Shown here: in pieces, positions 37,449-45,110 of the stretch
How positions within the stretch are numbered: position 1 is the stretch's first letter
Layout of the letters: each line of letters starts with the position of its first letter
Source of the DNA: Whitmania pigra
Taxonomy: Eukaryota > Annelida > Clitellata > Hirudinida > Haemopidae
Reading direction: 5' to 3'
Length of the DNA: 64,000 nucleotides
Assembly: GCA_021613335.1 (NCBI GenBank)
Contig: JAJTWR010000099.1
Span: 57,792 to 121,791, forward strand
The notes under the pieces: model-generated
What the model saw: the letters and a program-made list of their open reading frames with translations, nothing else
Told to the model about the DNA's origin: nothing
Databases searched by the model: none
Position numbers and translations under genes: made by a program

Positions 37449-37890
37449 ATGTCTTACCCACTGACCGTGCACCCAGCACAGGCAGACGATGTTCTGCGCC
37501 TGTCGCCGCGGCGCTTCGATCGCGACTGGCTGGCCGGTTTGGCCCATACCCTGCCCGACGGACCGTCTTTTGCCGCTTATGCCAATCGCCAGATTTTGAT
37601 GGTCGCCGGTAATCCGTCCGCTGTGGCGCGGGGTGGGTGAAGCCTGGGCCGTCAGCGACCGGGCGTTGACCCAGCACTCAATTGCTCTCGCTCGCCTGGT
37701 GTTGCGCTGGCTGCCCGAAGTCATCCACGGCATGACGCTGCATCGCGTCCAGGCCACCGTTCATCACCGTCATGCACAATCGATGCGCTGGCTTGAATGG
37801 ATGGGGTTCCGCGCCGAAGGCTTCATGCCAGGCTACGGTCCCCGCGGTGAAGGTTTCTGGCTCTATGGACTGGTTGTAAAGGAGAAGTGA
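37449..37890 (+). pseudogene. Phage acetyltransferase-like/internal protein (gp13 position), split by one extra G
   Basis: ATG 37449 follows GAGGAA. First part: YPLTVHPAQADDVLRLSPRR to NPSAVAR. An extra G in GGGG (37629-37632) breaks the frame, which resumes as VGEAWAVSDRALTQHSIALA and WLEWMGFRAEGFMPGYGPRG. The RWLEWMGFRAEG segment resembles the C-terminal part of GNAT folds. Such proteins lie after gp12-like genes in many podoviruses. About 146 residues. Function unknown. Confidence 0.7.
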
Positions 37891-37891
37891 G

Positions 37892-38305
37892 ATGGCCGCA
37901 TCGCCCTTAAACGCGGTTGCTGGCATCGCCAGCCTGATTCATGGCGCCAGCGCCTATCGCAATGCCCGAGATACCGCCGCCGCTACCGTCGCTGATCGGC
38001 GCGCAACCCTGGCGCAGCTGGCACAACAAACCCGTAACCTGGAGCGTAAACGCGATCAAGCCCTCGCTAGTCAGCGGGTCAGGGCCGGCCAAGGCAACGT
38101 GCTGATCGATAGCGACTCATCCGCCGATGTGCAAGCGACCCTGGCCGGGCAAACCGCCGGCGATATCTTCTTGCTGAACCAGGAAGCCGACGCGCGCCTG
38201 GAACATCAGCGCCTGGCCGCCCGCAGCGCAACGCGCCGCGCCAACGCCACCTTGCTGACCACAGCCAGCCGTTTTGGCAGCGGTATCGCCGGGTTGGAGT
38301 TATAA
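37892..38305 (+). CDS. Phage internal/virion protein (gp14-like)
   Basis: 137 residues. An Ala/Gly-rich N-terminus (NAVAGIASLIHGASAY) is followed by one long charged helix (ATLAQLAQQTRNLERKRDQA to ADARLEHQRLAARSATRRAN) and a small Gly-rich end. This shape, a hydrophobic head plus a coiled coil, is common in T7 gp14-like ejection proteins encoded after the nozzle. Assignment rests on position and composition. It starts 1 base after the previous stop. Confidence 0.55.
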   Translation: MAASPLNAVAGIASLIHGASAYRNARDTAAATVADRRATLAQLAQQTRNLERKRDQALASQRVRAGQGNVLIDSDSSADVQATLAGQTAGDIFLLNQEADARLEHQRLAARSATRRANATLLTTASRFGSGIAGLEL

Positions 38306-38307
38306 CC

Positions 38308-39414
38308 ATGACCGTGGCATCAGAACAAGCCCATGTCGCCTATATTGCCGACGGCCGACAGACCCGGTTTCCCCTGCCTTTTACCGTCAATTCAGCGCAA
38401 GCGCTGTGCGTTGCGTGGGCGGACGATCGAAAGCGGGATACCTTCTATCGGCCCGGTAGCGATTACAGCATCGCCGGTAACCAGCTCCTGTTCACCCACC
38501 CACCCCCCGCCGGTCGCCGCTTGACCCTGGCCCGGGCAGACCCCTTGATCCAGCCAACCAGCCTGGCCGAAAACGACCGCTTCTACGCCCATACCATCGA
38601 AGCAAACTTTGACCGGCTGACATGCCAGATTCAGCGGGTTCATGAATTAGCCGAACGCTGCCCCGCCCTGCCGCTATCGTCCGGAATGCGGCAGGTGACG
38701 TTGCACCCCCCATCCGCCGGAGCCGTTCTGCGCTGGGACAGCGAGGGCCAAAACATCGTCAGCGATGGCAATTTCGGCGCCGCCTTGCTCGAAGCCCGCG
38801 ACCAGGTGCTCGCCGCCCGGACTGTCGCCGCGACATCGGCCGCCCTGGCGCAGCAGGCCGCTAGCCTGGCGCCGGCAGCAATTGCCGCCGCCAACCAGGC
38901 CACGCAAGCCGCAAGCCGCGCCATCGCTGCGCAAGCGATTGTACAAGCCGCCGCCGAGCGAGCGAGTTGGGCGCTCGGGCTGATGGGGCTGGCCAATAAT
39001 CTAACCCAACTACTCTATACCGTGGCCCCGTTCTTAACCCGCTTGTTCGGCCTGTGGAAAGATTTCGGCTGGATCGATCAGAGCGTGCACATCACGGTCG
39101 ATTTCGGTTGGGCTTGTATGGCATCCGCCAACCGCTGCCGCGATTTCGGCCTGATCGTCGATAAAGCCGATCACCGCTGGGATTTGAACCTCGATGGCGA
39201 GCGGCAGGATTGGGGATCGATCGTCGATCAGACCCGTTACTACCTGCCGCCAGAACCCGTCTGCCTGGACGATTTGGGTTGGATCAATGCTGTGCTGCCG
39301 CTGAACAGCGCGCAACCGATAACCTTGCCGATCCGGGCGCCCGATCCTTGCCCGATCATCTTCACCGAACCACCTCCTCCACCGCCGCCGGCCAGCGGCG
39401 CATTCCAATGCTGA
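38308..39414 (+). CDS. Tail fibre protein with T7 gp17-like N-terminal anchor
   Basis: 368 residues. Residues 1-120 (AHVAYIADGRQTRFPLPFTV, DYSIAGNQLLFTHPPPAGRR, FYAHTIEANFDRLTCQIQRV) match the N-terminal anchor of T7-like tail fibres that binds the nozzle. A long Ala-rich coiled coil (about 155-230) follows. The C-terminal part has repeated W(D/I)LG-type units (KDFGWIDQSVHITVDFGWAC) and ends in a proline run. Probably the fibre adaptor onto which the next two proteins are attached. Confidence 0.75.
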   Translation: MTVASEQAHVAYIADGRQTRFPLPFTVNSAQALCVAWADDRKRDTFYRPGSDYSIAGNQLLFTHPPPAGRRLTLARADPLIQPTSLAENDRFYAHTIEANFDRLTCQIQRVHELAERCPALPLSSGMRQVTLHPPSAGAVLRWDSEGQNIVSDGNFGAALLEARDQVLAARTVAATSAALAQQAASLAPAAIAAANQATQAASRAIAAQAIVQAAAERASWALGLMGLANNLTQLLYTVAPFLTRLFGLWKDFGWIDQSVHITVDFGWACMASANRCRDFGLIVDKADHRWDLNLDGERQDWGSIVDQTRYYLPPEPVCLDDLGWINAVLPLNSAQPITLPIRAPDPCPIIFTEPPPPPPPASGAFQC

Positions 39415-39423
39415 GAGGGCACC

Positions 39424-40680
39424 ATGCCAAACCCAGTACCGGCCGGTCCAGCCGCCGTTCCCCCTTGCGATCCTTGCGCCGACAACCAGCCGCGCGCCCA
39501 GTCGATCCGCAAGGGAACCTACGAGATGAATGCCGTTTTCACCGGCCTGACCGGCGAACTCGTCGCGGTTCTGACCAAGGATAAATGCGGCATCGCCTCG
39601 GCAAGCTATCCCTGCGCCACCTTGGCCGTGCATGACGGAAGCACTGCCGGCGGTCATCTGCTGATGCGGCGCGATTTCGGTTGCTATATCCCCGGAAGCC
39701 TGCCAAGCGGCATCGTCCCGGACGGGTTGATCGATACCCGTACGATTGCCGATGGCGCGGTCACCGCGCCCAAGCTGGCCGATGGCGCGGTCACCAATGA
39801 CAAAATCGCCAATGGTTGCCAGCAATCGCTGGTCGATCGAGCGGTCGATAGTGCCAAGCAGATCGTCACCTTCATCGGCCGCCGCGACACCCCGCCCGAT
39901 TACCGCACGCCCGTGCCTTTTACCGGCGGGGCGATCGTGCGGGTGCGCAATGCCGGCGACCGGGTGCGCTTTGCCGACAATGTCCGCATCGAAGGCGGCT
40001 GCCTGCACGTCAATTACAACCCCTCGAGCGAAGAAAAACTGCACGCCGCTACAGTCCAGGGGATCATCACCGCCTGGAACGGACGCGGCGCCTTGCAGTT
40101 TCGCATCGCTCATAACGGTGCGGCTTACGCCAACGGCCCCTATTCAGGTAGCGGCGCGGACTATGCCGAGCGCTTCGAAAGCCTGAGCGGCGAGAGGATC
40201 GCGCCCGGCACGTCAGTCGCGCTCGAAGCCGGCAAGGTGCGCGCGGCAACGCAAGACGACGATCCAGAGACCATCGTCGGCGTCATCCGGCCCGAAGGAG
40301 CCGCCGGTATGGTCGGCAACGACGCCGCTTTGAACTGGGCCGGCAAATATCTCACCGATGCGTACGGTGCACCGCTCACGGTCACGCGCTCTGTGTGGCG
40401 CTGGTTCGATGAGGATTTCGATACCACCCGCGCCGTGCCGGCCGATGGATTCGAGCGGCCGCAAACAGCGCCGGAACAGACGGTTCTAACCGAAATCGTC
40501 GAGCCCGCGCTGAACCCGGCCTTCGATCCCGACCGACCCTATGTGCCGCGCAGCGAGCGCCCGGAATGGGCGGTCGTCGGGTTGCTCGGACAAATCCCGA
40601 TCGCCAACGGTCAGCCGGTTCATCCGCGTTGGCGTCTGATGTCATCCCACCCTATCGCCAGCGTGTGGCTGGTCCGCTAA
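39424..40680 (+). CDS. Tail protein with C-terminal peptidase-G2-like autoprocessing domain
   Basis: 418 residues from ATG 39424 behind GAGAGGG. An N-terminal Cys-rich patch (PCDPCADNQ) is followed by LAVHDGSTAGGHLLMRR, a tail-fibre repeat-like patch (DGAVTAPKLADGAVTNDKIA), and a C-terminal domain with GADYAERFESLSGERIAPGT, as seen in peptidase-G2/intramolecular-chaperone ends of fibre proteins. Such domains fold the trimer and then cleave themselves. The catalytic residues were not resolved, so activity is a suggestion. Confidence 0.65.
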   Translation: MPNPVPAGPAAVPPCDPCADNQPRAQSIRKGTYEMNAVFTGLTGELVAVLTKDKCGIASASYPCATLAVHDGSTAGGHLLMRRDFGCYIPGSLPSGIVPDGLIDTRTIADGAVTAPKLADGAVTNDKIANGCQQSLVDRAVDSAKQIVTFIGRRDTPPDYRTPVPFTGGAIVRVRNAGDRVRFADNVRIEGGCLHVNYNPSSEEKLHAATVQGIITAWNGRGALQFRIAHNGAAYANGPYSGSGADYAERFESLSGERIAPGTSVALEAGKVRAATQDDDPETIVGVIRPEGAAGMVGNDAALNWAGKYLTDAYGAPLTVTRSVWRWFDEDFDTTRAVPADGFERPQTAPEQTVLTEIVEPALNPAFDPDRPYVPRSERPEWAVVGLLGQIPIANGQPVHPRWRLMSSHPIASVWLVR

Positions 40681-40693
40681 ACAGGAGCAATTC

Positions 40694-42709
40694 ATGGCAA
40701 CGCAAGTGCAACTGCGCCGGGGAACCGGCGCCTGGCACCAAAATTTCACCGGCGCTGCCGGCGAAACCACCGTCAATACCACCGATTTCAGCCTGCATGT
40801 GCATGATGGCGTCACACCTGGAGGGCATAAGCTGCAATCCTCGCAAGACGGGGTTGCCAGCTTCAAGAGCCGCACCGGCCCGGTCGCGCCGCAAGCAGGC
40901 GACTACAGCGCAGCGCAAGTGAGCGTGGCGCCGGCAGGCGGTCTGGCGGCAACCGATGTCCAGGCGGCGCTGGTTGAGTTGGACAGCGAAGCCAGCACTG
41001 TACAAAAGCAGGTCGCAGCGATTGAGGGCAAAGCCGGCGTCGTCATCGAAAAGCTCAAAACCTTTGACGCTCTGAACACGAAGGTGACAGCGCTGTCGGG
41101 TCAGGTTGCTGCGATGCAAAAGCAGACCGGAGTCAGCAGCTTCAAAAGCCGCACCGGCGCGGTTGCGCCACAAGCGGGCGACTATAGCGCCGCTCAGGTG
41201 AGTGTCGCGCCAGCGGGCGGTCTGGCGGCGAGCGATGTACAGGCGGCGCTGGTTGAGTTGGACAGCGAGGCGACGGCGCTGAACGCGAAGGTGACGGCGG
41301 TCGAGAACAAGGCTGTCGATGCCGCCGAGAAGCTCAAGACCCTCGACGCGCTGGAGAAAAAACTCACCGAAGTGCAGACCAAAGGGGTCGGCGTTGCCAG
41401 CTTCAAGGACCGCACCGGCGCGGTTGCGCCACAAGCGGGCGACTATAGCGCCGCTCAGGTGAGTGTCGCGCCGGCGGGCGGTCTGGCGGCGAGCGATGTA
41501 CAGGCGGCGCTGGTTGAGTTGGACAGCGAGGCGACGGCGCTGAACGCGAAGGTGACGGCGGTCGAGAACAAGGCTGTCGATGCCGCCGAGAAGCTCAAGA
41601 CCCTCGACGCGCTGGAGAAAAAACTCACCGAAGTGCAGACCAAAGGGGTCGGCGTTGCCAGCTTCAAGGACCGCACCCGAGCGGTTGCGCCGCAACCGGG
41701 AGATTATAGCGCCGCTCAGGTGAGTGTCGCGCCGGCGGGCGGTCTGGCGGCGAGCGATGTACAGGCGGCGCTGGTTGAGTTGGACAGCGAGGCGACGGCG
41801 CTGAACGCGAAGGTGACGGCGGTTGAGAACAAGGCTGTCGATGTCGCCGAGAAGCTCAAGACCCTCGACGCGCTGGAGAAAAAACTCACCGAAGTGCAGA
41901 CCAAAGGGGCAGGCGTTGCCAGCTTCAAGGGCCGCACCGGCGCGATTGTACCGCAAGCAGGCGATTATAGCGCAAACTGGGTAGGGTTTACCCCCACAGG
42001 CGAATTGAAATCATACGATGTGCAGTCGGCGTTAGCAGAGATCGATGCAAGGGCGGCGAGTTCACGCCTTGCCACCACTATCCGCACCTCCTCCCCGATA
42101 GGCACTATGCCTGCCGCCGGACAGCGCGATACCCGAATTCCTGTAACGGATGTTGAAACCGTCCTTTCACACCTGCACAGGACGAAAATCTCGTATCCAG
42201 AATATCTCGAGGAAAAAGAAGCGTTTGAAGATGATTTTCTCCCGTTTCAAAGAAGTACCGGCGAGACTTCGAAAGTCTCCGTGAAAAATCTGTTTTCCAA
42301 GAGAATGATCCGTGGATACACGGAAGCGGTGGAGGTTGTACGGGGAGTCTCTGAAAAATATGAGGTTAACTATTCTCCAAAAATCGGAAATGTCAAACAT
42401 CTGACCTTGACCGGAGATGCTTTCATTCTGTTGCCTTCAGGCTCCAACATGAGACATGCGATAACAACCGGGTCGATGGCTGAGGCCTTTTCCTTAACGA
42501 TCATTCTCAAGCAAGACGCTAAGGGCGGGTGGGCCGCTAGCTTTGGCGACGCTAGTGGAACTGACACTATCTTATGGGACTCTGGCGGGATACAGCCTTC
42601 GATTGCAACCGGTCCTAACCAGGAAACCATGTTCAGCTTTTACCTGCTCAACTTCAACGGTGGAGATATTCCTCGTTGGAAGGCTGCCCGGGTGCATAAG
42701 GAAGGTTAA
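40694..42709 (+). CDS. Large tail fibre protein with Mtd-like N-terminus and 87-residue tandem repeats
   Basis: 671 residues. Residues 1-50 (ATQVQLRRGTGAWHQNFTGA, HDGVTPGGHKL) resemble the N-terminal domain of the Mtd receptor-binding protein of Bordetella phages. Residues 54-430 are four repeat units plus a partial fifth. Each unit has a beta part (GDYSAAQVSVAPAGGLAASD, VQAALVELDSEA) and a coiled coil (LNAKVTAVENKAVDAAEKLK). From about residue 440 a unique C-terminal region in different, more AT-rich codons probably contacts the host. No DGR template or reverse transcriptase was seen. Confidence 0.78.
   Translation: MATQVQLRRGTGAWHQNFTGAAGETTVNTTDFSLHVHDGVTPGGHKLQSSQDGVASFKSRTGPVAPQAGDYSAAQVSVAPAGGLAATDVQAALVELDSEASTVQKQVAAIEGKAGVVIEKLKTFDALNTKVTALSGQVAAMQKQTGVSSFKSRTGAVAPQAGDYSAAQVSVAPAGGLAASDVQAALVELDSEATALNAKVTAVENKAVDAAEKLKTLDALEKKLTEVQTKGVGVASFKDRTGAVAPQAGDYSAAQVSVAPAGGLAASDVQAALVELDSEATALNAKVTAVENKAVDAAEKLKTLDALEKKLTEVQTKGVGVASFKDRTRAVAPQPGDYSAAQVSVAPAGGLAASDVQAALVELDSEATALNAKVTAVENKAVDVAEKLKTLDALEKKLTEVQTKGAGVASFKGRTGAIVPQAGDYSANWVGFTPTGELKSYDVQSALAEIDARAASSRLATTIRTSSPIGTMPAAGQRDTRIPVTDVETVLSHLHRTKISYPEYLEEKEAFEDDFLPFQRSTGETSKVSVKNLFSKRMIRGYTEAVEVVRGVSEKYEVNYSPKIGNVKHLTLTGDAFILLPSGSNMRHAITTGSMAEAFSLTIILKQDAKGGWAASFGDASGTDTILWDSGGIQPSIATGPNQETMFSFYLLNFNGGDIPRWKAARVHKEG
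40853..42060 (+). repeat. 261-bp tandem repeats in the tail fibre gene
   Basis: Units begin at 40853, 41132, 41393, 41654 and 41915. The first is 279 bp and diverged; the next three are 261 bp and nearly identical in DNA; the last is partial, ending near 42060. Near-identity at the DNA level, including silent sites, implies recent unequal recombination or gene conversion. Confidence 0.93.
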
Positions 42710-42713
42710 GATC

Positions 42714-43346
42714 ATGCGAGGCTTAGGAGCAACAGCGCTGGTTCGCGATATGCCGCTCCCCCCGGCGCCCTATCGTTTTGTAGGAGGTCATTTCAATTAC
42801 CCAAGAGGTATTGGCGGTGTTGCCCTAAGCTATTATACGCGGAGGTCCTTAACAACTTACCTGAATGGAACCAAGGTATTGGGGACGACTGCCGGTTGGA
42901 CCTTCATAAGCCCCAAGGTTTCAAACAGGAAAGTGGCTAGCTACCGAGAAATATTATGGCTGTCAAAAAATAAAAACCAAGTAGGAGACAAAATTTTTTC
43001 AGGTCTCTGCCAGCCAGAAGCTCTCAGCGATATGCCTGGATTTCATATTCAAAAGGAATTTTCTCAAATTGAATATAGAAAAGACAAAAATATACCAGAA
43101 TGCGTTGTCGGAATGCATTCTGCTGCTGGAAAATTTACTGTTTGGATAGACCAAATTTTGGTGAACAGTAAAGAATCACCTTCCGATATGGTGACAAACG
43201 CTGCCGACCCGACGAACATTTACCCTGTATATCTTGGCTTCACTTTTCAGTCTTTCGCAGCAAATCCTCAACCATCGGAGGAACCGGATCAATTTATATT
43301 ACTGCAACCGCATGAGTTTCGTTACCCTGAACGGCTGAAACCATGA
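42714..43346 (+). CDS. AT-rich tail-associated phage protein, unknown function
   Basis: 210 residues from ATG 42714, 4 bases after the fibre stop. Begins MRGLGATALVRDMPLPPAPY; later LWLSKNKNQVGDKIFSGLCQ and FTVWIDQILVNSKESPSD. GC content and codon use (AAA, AAT, ATA, TTT) differ sharply from the structural genes. No family recognised. Its place after the fibre gene suggests a receptor-binding, fibre-assembly or host-range accessory gained by transfer. Confidence 0.55.
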   Translation: MRGLGATALVRDMPLPPAPYRFVGGHFNYPRGIGGVALSYYTRRSLTTYLNGTKVLGTTAGWTFISPKVSNRKVASYREILWLSKNKNQVGDKIFSGLCQPEALSDMPGFHIQKEFSQIEYRKDKNIPECVVGMHSAAGKFTVWIDQILVNSKESPSDMVTNAADPTNIYPVYLGFTFQSFAANPQPSEEPDQFILLQPHEFRYPERLKP

Positions 43347-43561
43347 CCGAAATGCAACTTGAAGTCGGAAAACTGATTGCCTCGGTCGAGCATCTCTCCG
43401 AGCAATTGGACCATCTGGCGGACCGGCTGGAACGGTTGGAGGAACTGGCCCATCGCGGACGCGGCGCTATGTGGGTGCTGATCGCCGCCGGCAGCGTCGC
43501 AACCTTCCTCGGCTGGGCCGGGGTCAAGAAAATCATCAGCGTTTTTGGAGGTTCGTCATGA
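43343..43561 (+). CDS. Small coiled-coil/one-helix membrane protein, XhlA- or holin-like
   Basis: 72 residues overlapping the previous stop by 4 bases. Heptad-rich N-terminus (LIASVEHLSEQLDHLADRLE) then one transmembrane helix (GAMWVLIAAGSVATFLGWAG) and a short basic-polar tail. This matches the build of XhlA-like or holin-associated phage proteins and it starts the lysis block. It overlaps the lysozyme-like gene (ATGA at 43558). Confidence 0.6.
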   Translation: MTEMQLEVGKLIASVEHLSEQLDHLADRLERLEELAHRGRGAMWVLIAAGSVATFLGWAGVKKIISVFGGSS

Positions 43562-44226
43562 CCGCACGCGACAAAGCGGGGCTGGGCAGGCCGCGCGGCA
43601 TCCGCAATTGCAACCCGGGCAATATCCGCCGGGGCGACCCCTGGCAGGGTCTGGCCCCGGTGCAGAACGATCCTGAATTCTGCCAGTTCGTCGCCGCGAA
43701 ATGGGGCATCAGGGCGCTCGCCCGCCTGCTGATCGCCTATCAGGACCGCCATGGGCTGCGCACCATCCGGGGTATCGTCTCGCGCTTTGCCCCGGACAAG
43801 GAAAACGATACCGCCGCCTATATCGCCGCCGTCATCGCCCATGCCAGCGACGACGCGCTAACCGGGCCGGATGAAGAGATCGACCTGCACCGGCACCCGG
43901 CGTTGGCCGCCTTGGTGCAGGCGATTATTCGCCAGGAGAATGGCTTGCAGCCCTATAGCCGCGCCGAAATCGACGAAGGCTTGAAGCTGGCAGGGGTGAT
44001 CCCGCCCGCCGATCCCGCCGTCTCTCTCAGTCATAAAATGGCCGCTGGCGGTCAAGCCGGCTTGGCGGTAACAGGGGTTGCCGCCGCCGTCACCAGTCCT
44101 GAGATTCGCACAGCCGTCGATGCAACCGGCGTGTCCTGGCTGATCGCGGTCTTTGCTCTGGCCGCTCTTGCCGGCACCGCCTGGTTGGTCTGGCAGCGCG
44201 TCAAACAAGCCAAGCTGGAGGCGTGA
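43558..44226 (+). CDS. Phage lysozyme/virion hydrolase-like protein with C-terminal membrane helix
   Basis: 222 residues. The N-terminal RGIRNCNPGNIRRGDPWQGL and FAAKWG/ALARLLIAYQDRHGLRTI patterns are characteristic of structural-protein-P5-type peptidoglycan hydrolases; IRGIVSRFAPDKENDTAAYI follows. A C-terminal hydrophobic segment (WLIAVFALAALAGTAWLVW) could tether it to the membrane before lysis. Probable endolysin of the prophage, between a holin-like gene and spanins. Confidence 0.68.
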   Translation: MTARDKAGLGRPRGIRNCNPGNIRRGDPWQGLAPVQNDPEFCQFVAAKWGIRALARLLIAYQDRHGLRTIRGIVSRFAPDKENDTAAYIAAVIAHASDDALTGPDEEIDLHRHPALAALVQAIIRQENGLQPYSRAEIDEGLKLAGVIPPADPAVSLSHKMAAGGQAGLAVTGVAAAVTSPEIRTAVDATGVSWLIAVFALAALAGTAWLVWQRVKQAKLEA

Positions 44227-44231
44227 CGCCC

Positions 44232-44468
44232 ATGTTCGCCGCTCTCTGGACAGCGCTTGGCGGCGCGCGGCTGCTTGGCTGGCTTGCCGCCGGGCTAACC
44301 CTTCTGGCAAGCCTCTTTGCCGCCATGGCAAGCCTCAAATCGGCGGGACGGGCTGAACAGCGCGCCGCCGACGCCGCGAAAACCGCGAGGATACGCGATG
44401 AGCAGATCCATGTTACCCGTCCTGATCCTGGCGAGCTCGATGAGCGCTTGCGCTCCGGACGCTTTTAA
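44232..44468 (+). CDS. Putative inner-membrane spanin (Rz-like)
   Basis: 78 residues from ATG 44232 (a GTG at 44223 is also possible). One N-terminal hydrophobic helix (LLGWLAAGLTLLASLFAAMA) is followed by a short charged periplasmic helix (AEQRAADAAKTARIRDEQ). Size, topology and overlap with a lipoprotein gene in another frame fit an i-spanin that bridges the envelope at lysis. Sequence similarity alone would not identify it. Confidence 0.6.
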   Translation: MFAALWTALGGARLLGWLAAGLTLLASLFAAMASLKSAGRAEQRAADAAKTARIRDEQIHVTRPDPGELDERLRSGRF

Positions 44469-44619
44469 CCTTAACCCCTGCCCGCCGGTCGTCGCCTATC
44501 GACAGGAGGTGCAGATCCAAGCCGCCGATGAGCTGCAAGCCTTACCCCCCGACGCCGTCTTGCGCCGCATGATGACCGACTACGCCGTCATGCGCGAGCA
44601 GGCCAGATTGTGCCGGTGA
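44398..44619 (+). CDS. Putative outer-membrane spanin lipoprotein (Rz1-like)
   Basis: 73 residues starting within the Rz-like gene in a different frame. A lipoprotein signal with lipobox LASSMSAC (Cys 18) gives a mature protein of about 56 residues, with NPCPP near the start and a charged helix. The overlapping-frame arrangement is typical of Rz/Rz1 pairs and strengthens both calls. Last gene of the lysis cassette, followed by a strong hairpin. Confidence 0.65.
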   Translation: MSRSMLPVLILASSMSACAPDAFNLNPCPPVVAYRQEVQIQAADELQALPPDAVLRRMMTDYAVMREQARLCR

Positions 44620-44625
44620 AGGTTA

Positions 44626-44667
44626 ATTAACATCTTCCCTGAAGCCGGGGAGAGGGAAGATGTTAAT
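44626..44667. terminator. 15-bp inverted repeat closing the prophage late operon
   Basis: ATTAACATCTTCCCT (44626-44640) and its exact complement AGGGAAGATGTTAAT (44653-44667) flank a 12-base loop, directly after the o-spanin stop. The A/T-rich ends can serve as A/T tracts in either direction, fitting a bidirectional terminator. It overlaps the stop codon of the convergent gene at 44663. It also marks the last recognisably phage sequence. Confidence 0.75.
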
Positions 44668-45040
44668 CTTCTTGCGGAGAATCTGCGGGTAGCGGGCGTG
44701 GATTCGATTCCTGGGGAGAGTTTCTCGGCGATGCTAGCTGGGGAAACTGGATATTCAATTTTTGCTGCAAATAATCCAGATCAACCGATGCGGTCTTTAT
44801 TTTGTAACCTTCTGAAATCAGATGTTTTATGTACATCTTGTTGTAAACAAACATAAACACCAAGTTTGATAAACTAAAGGTTGCAATTCCTGCCAGAAAC
44901 AAAATAGCAAACCCTACCCAATGGCCTCGAAACAGTGTAGGAAAAAATCCGAAGAAAAACACTGTCCAGGAAAACCCGACAGGGGCTTCTTTAATATGTC
45001 CAGTTTGCGGGTTTTCGAAGTAAATTTTTGCGTAAGCCAT
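44663..45040 (-). CDS. DUF2628-like small membrane protein
   Basis: 125 residues: MAYAKIYFENPQTGHIKEAP, then VGFSWTVFFFGFFPTLFRGH and two membrane segments (FFFGFFPTLF and GFAILFLAGIATFSLSNLVF), with a proline-rich polar tail. The GFSW-F-FG-F-P-L-FR pattern is typical of DUF2628-type proteins of unknown role. It has lower GC than the phage operon and converges with it, so it may be a lysogenic accessory (moron) or a host gene beyond the prophage edge. Confidence 0.6.
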   Translation of the reverse strand: MAYAKIYFENPQTGHIKEAPVGFSWTVFFFGFFPTLFRGHWVGFAILFLAGIATFSLSNLVFMFVYNKMYIKHLISEGYKIKTASVDLDYLQQKLNIQFPQLASPRNSPQESNPRPLPADSPQED

Positions 45041-45110
45041 GCTGCACCCTTATGTTTTCCGCGTCTTACCTTTTTGCGCAAAGAGCAGAAGAGAAAGTGA
45101 CCCCATTCAG

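Noticed and set aside
40694..42709. Diversity-generating retroelement linked to the Mtd-like fibre
   Set aside because: No reverse transcriptase, no template repeat and no lectin-type variable end were seen. The repeats are tandem and carry no adenine-targeted variation.
44626..44667. Prophage attachment site
   Set aside because: The 15-bp sequence is an inverted repeat at the end of an operon, and no direct-repeat partner was found near 27720-27780. Terminator is the better reading.
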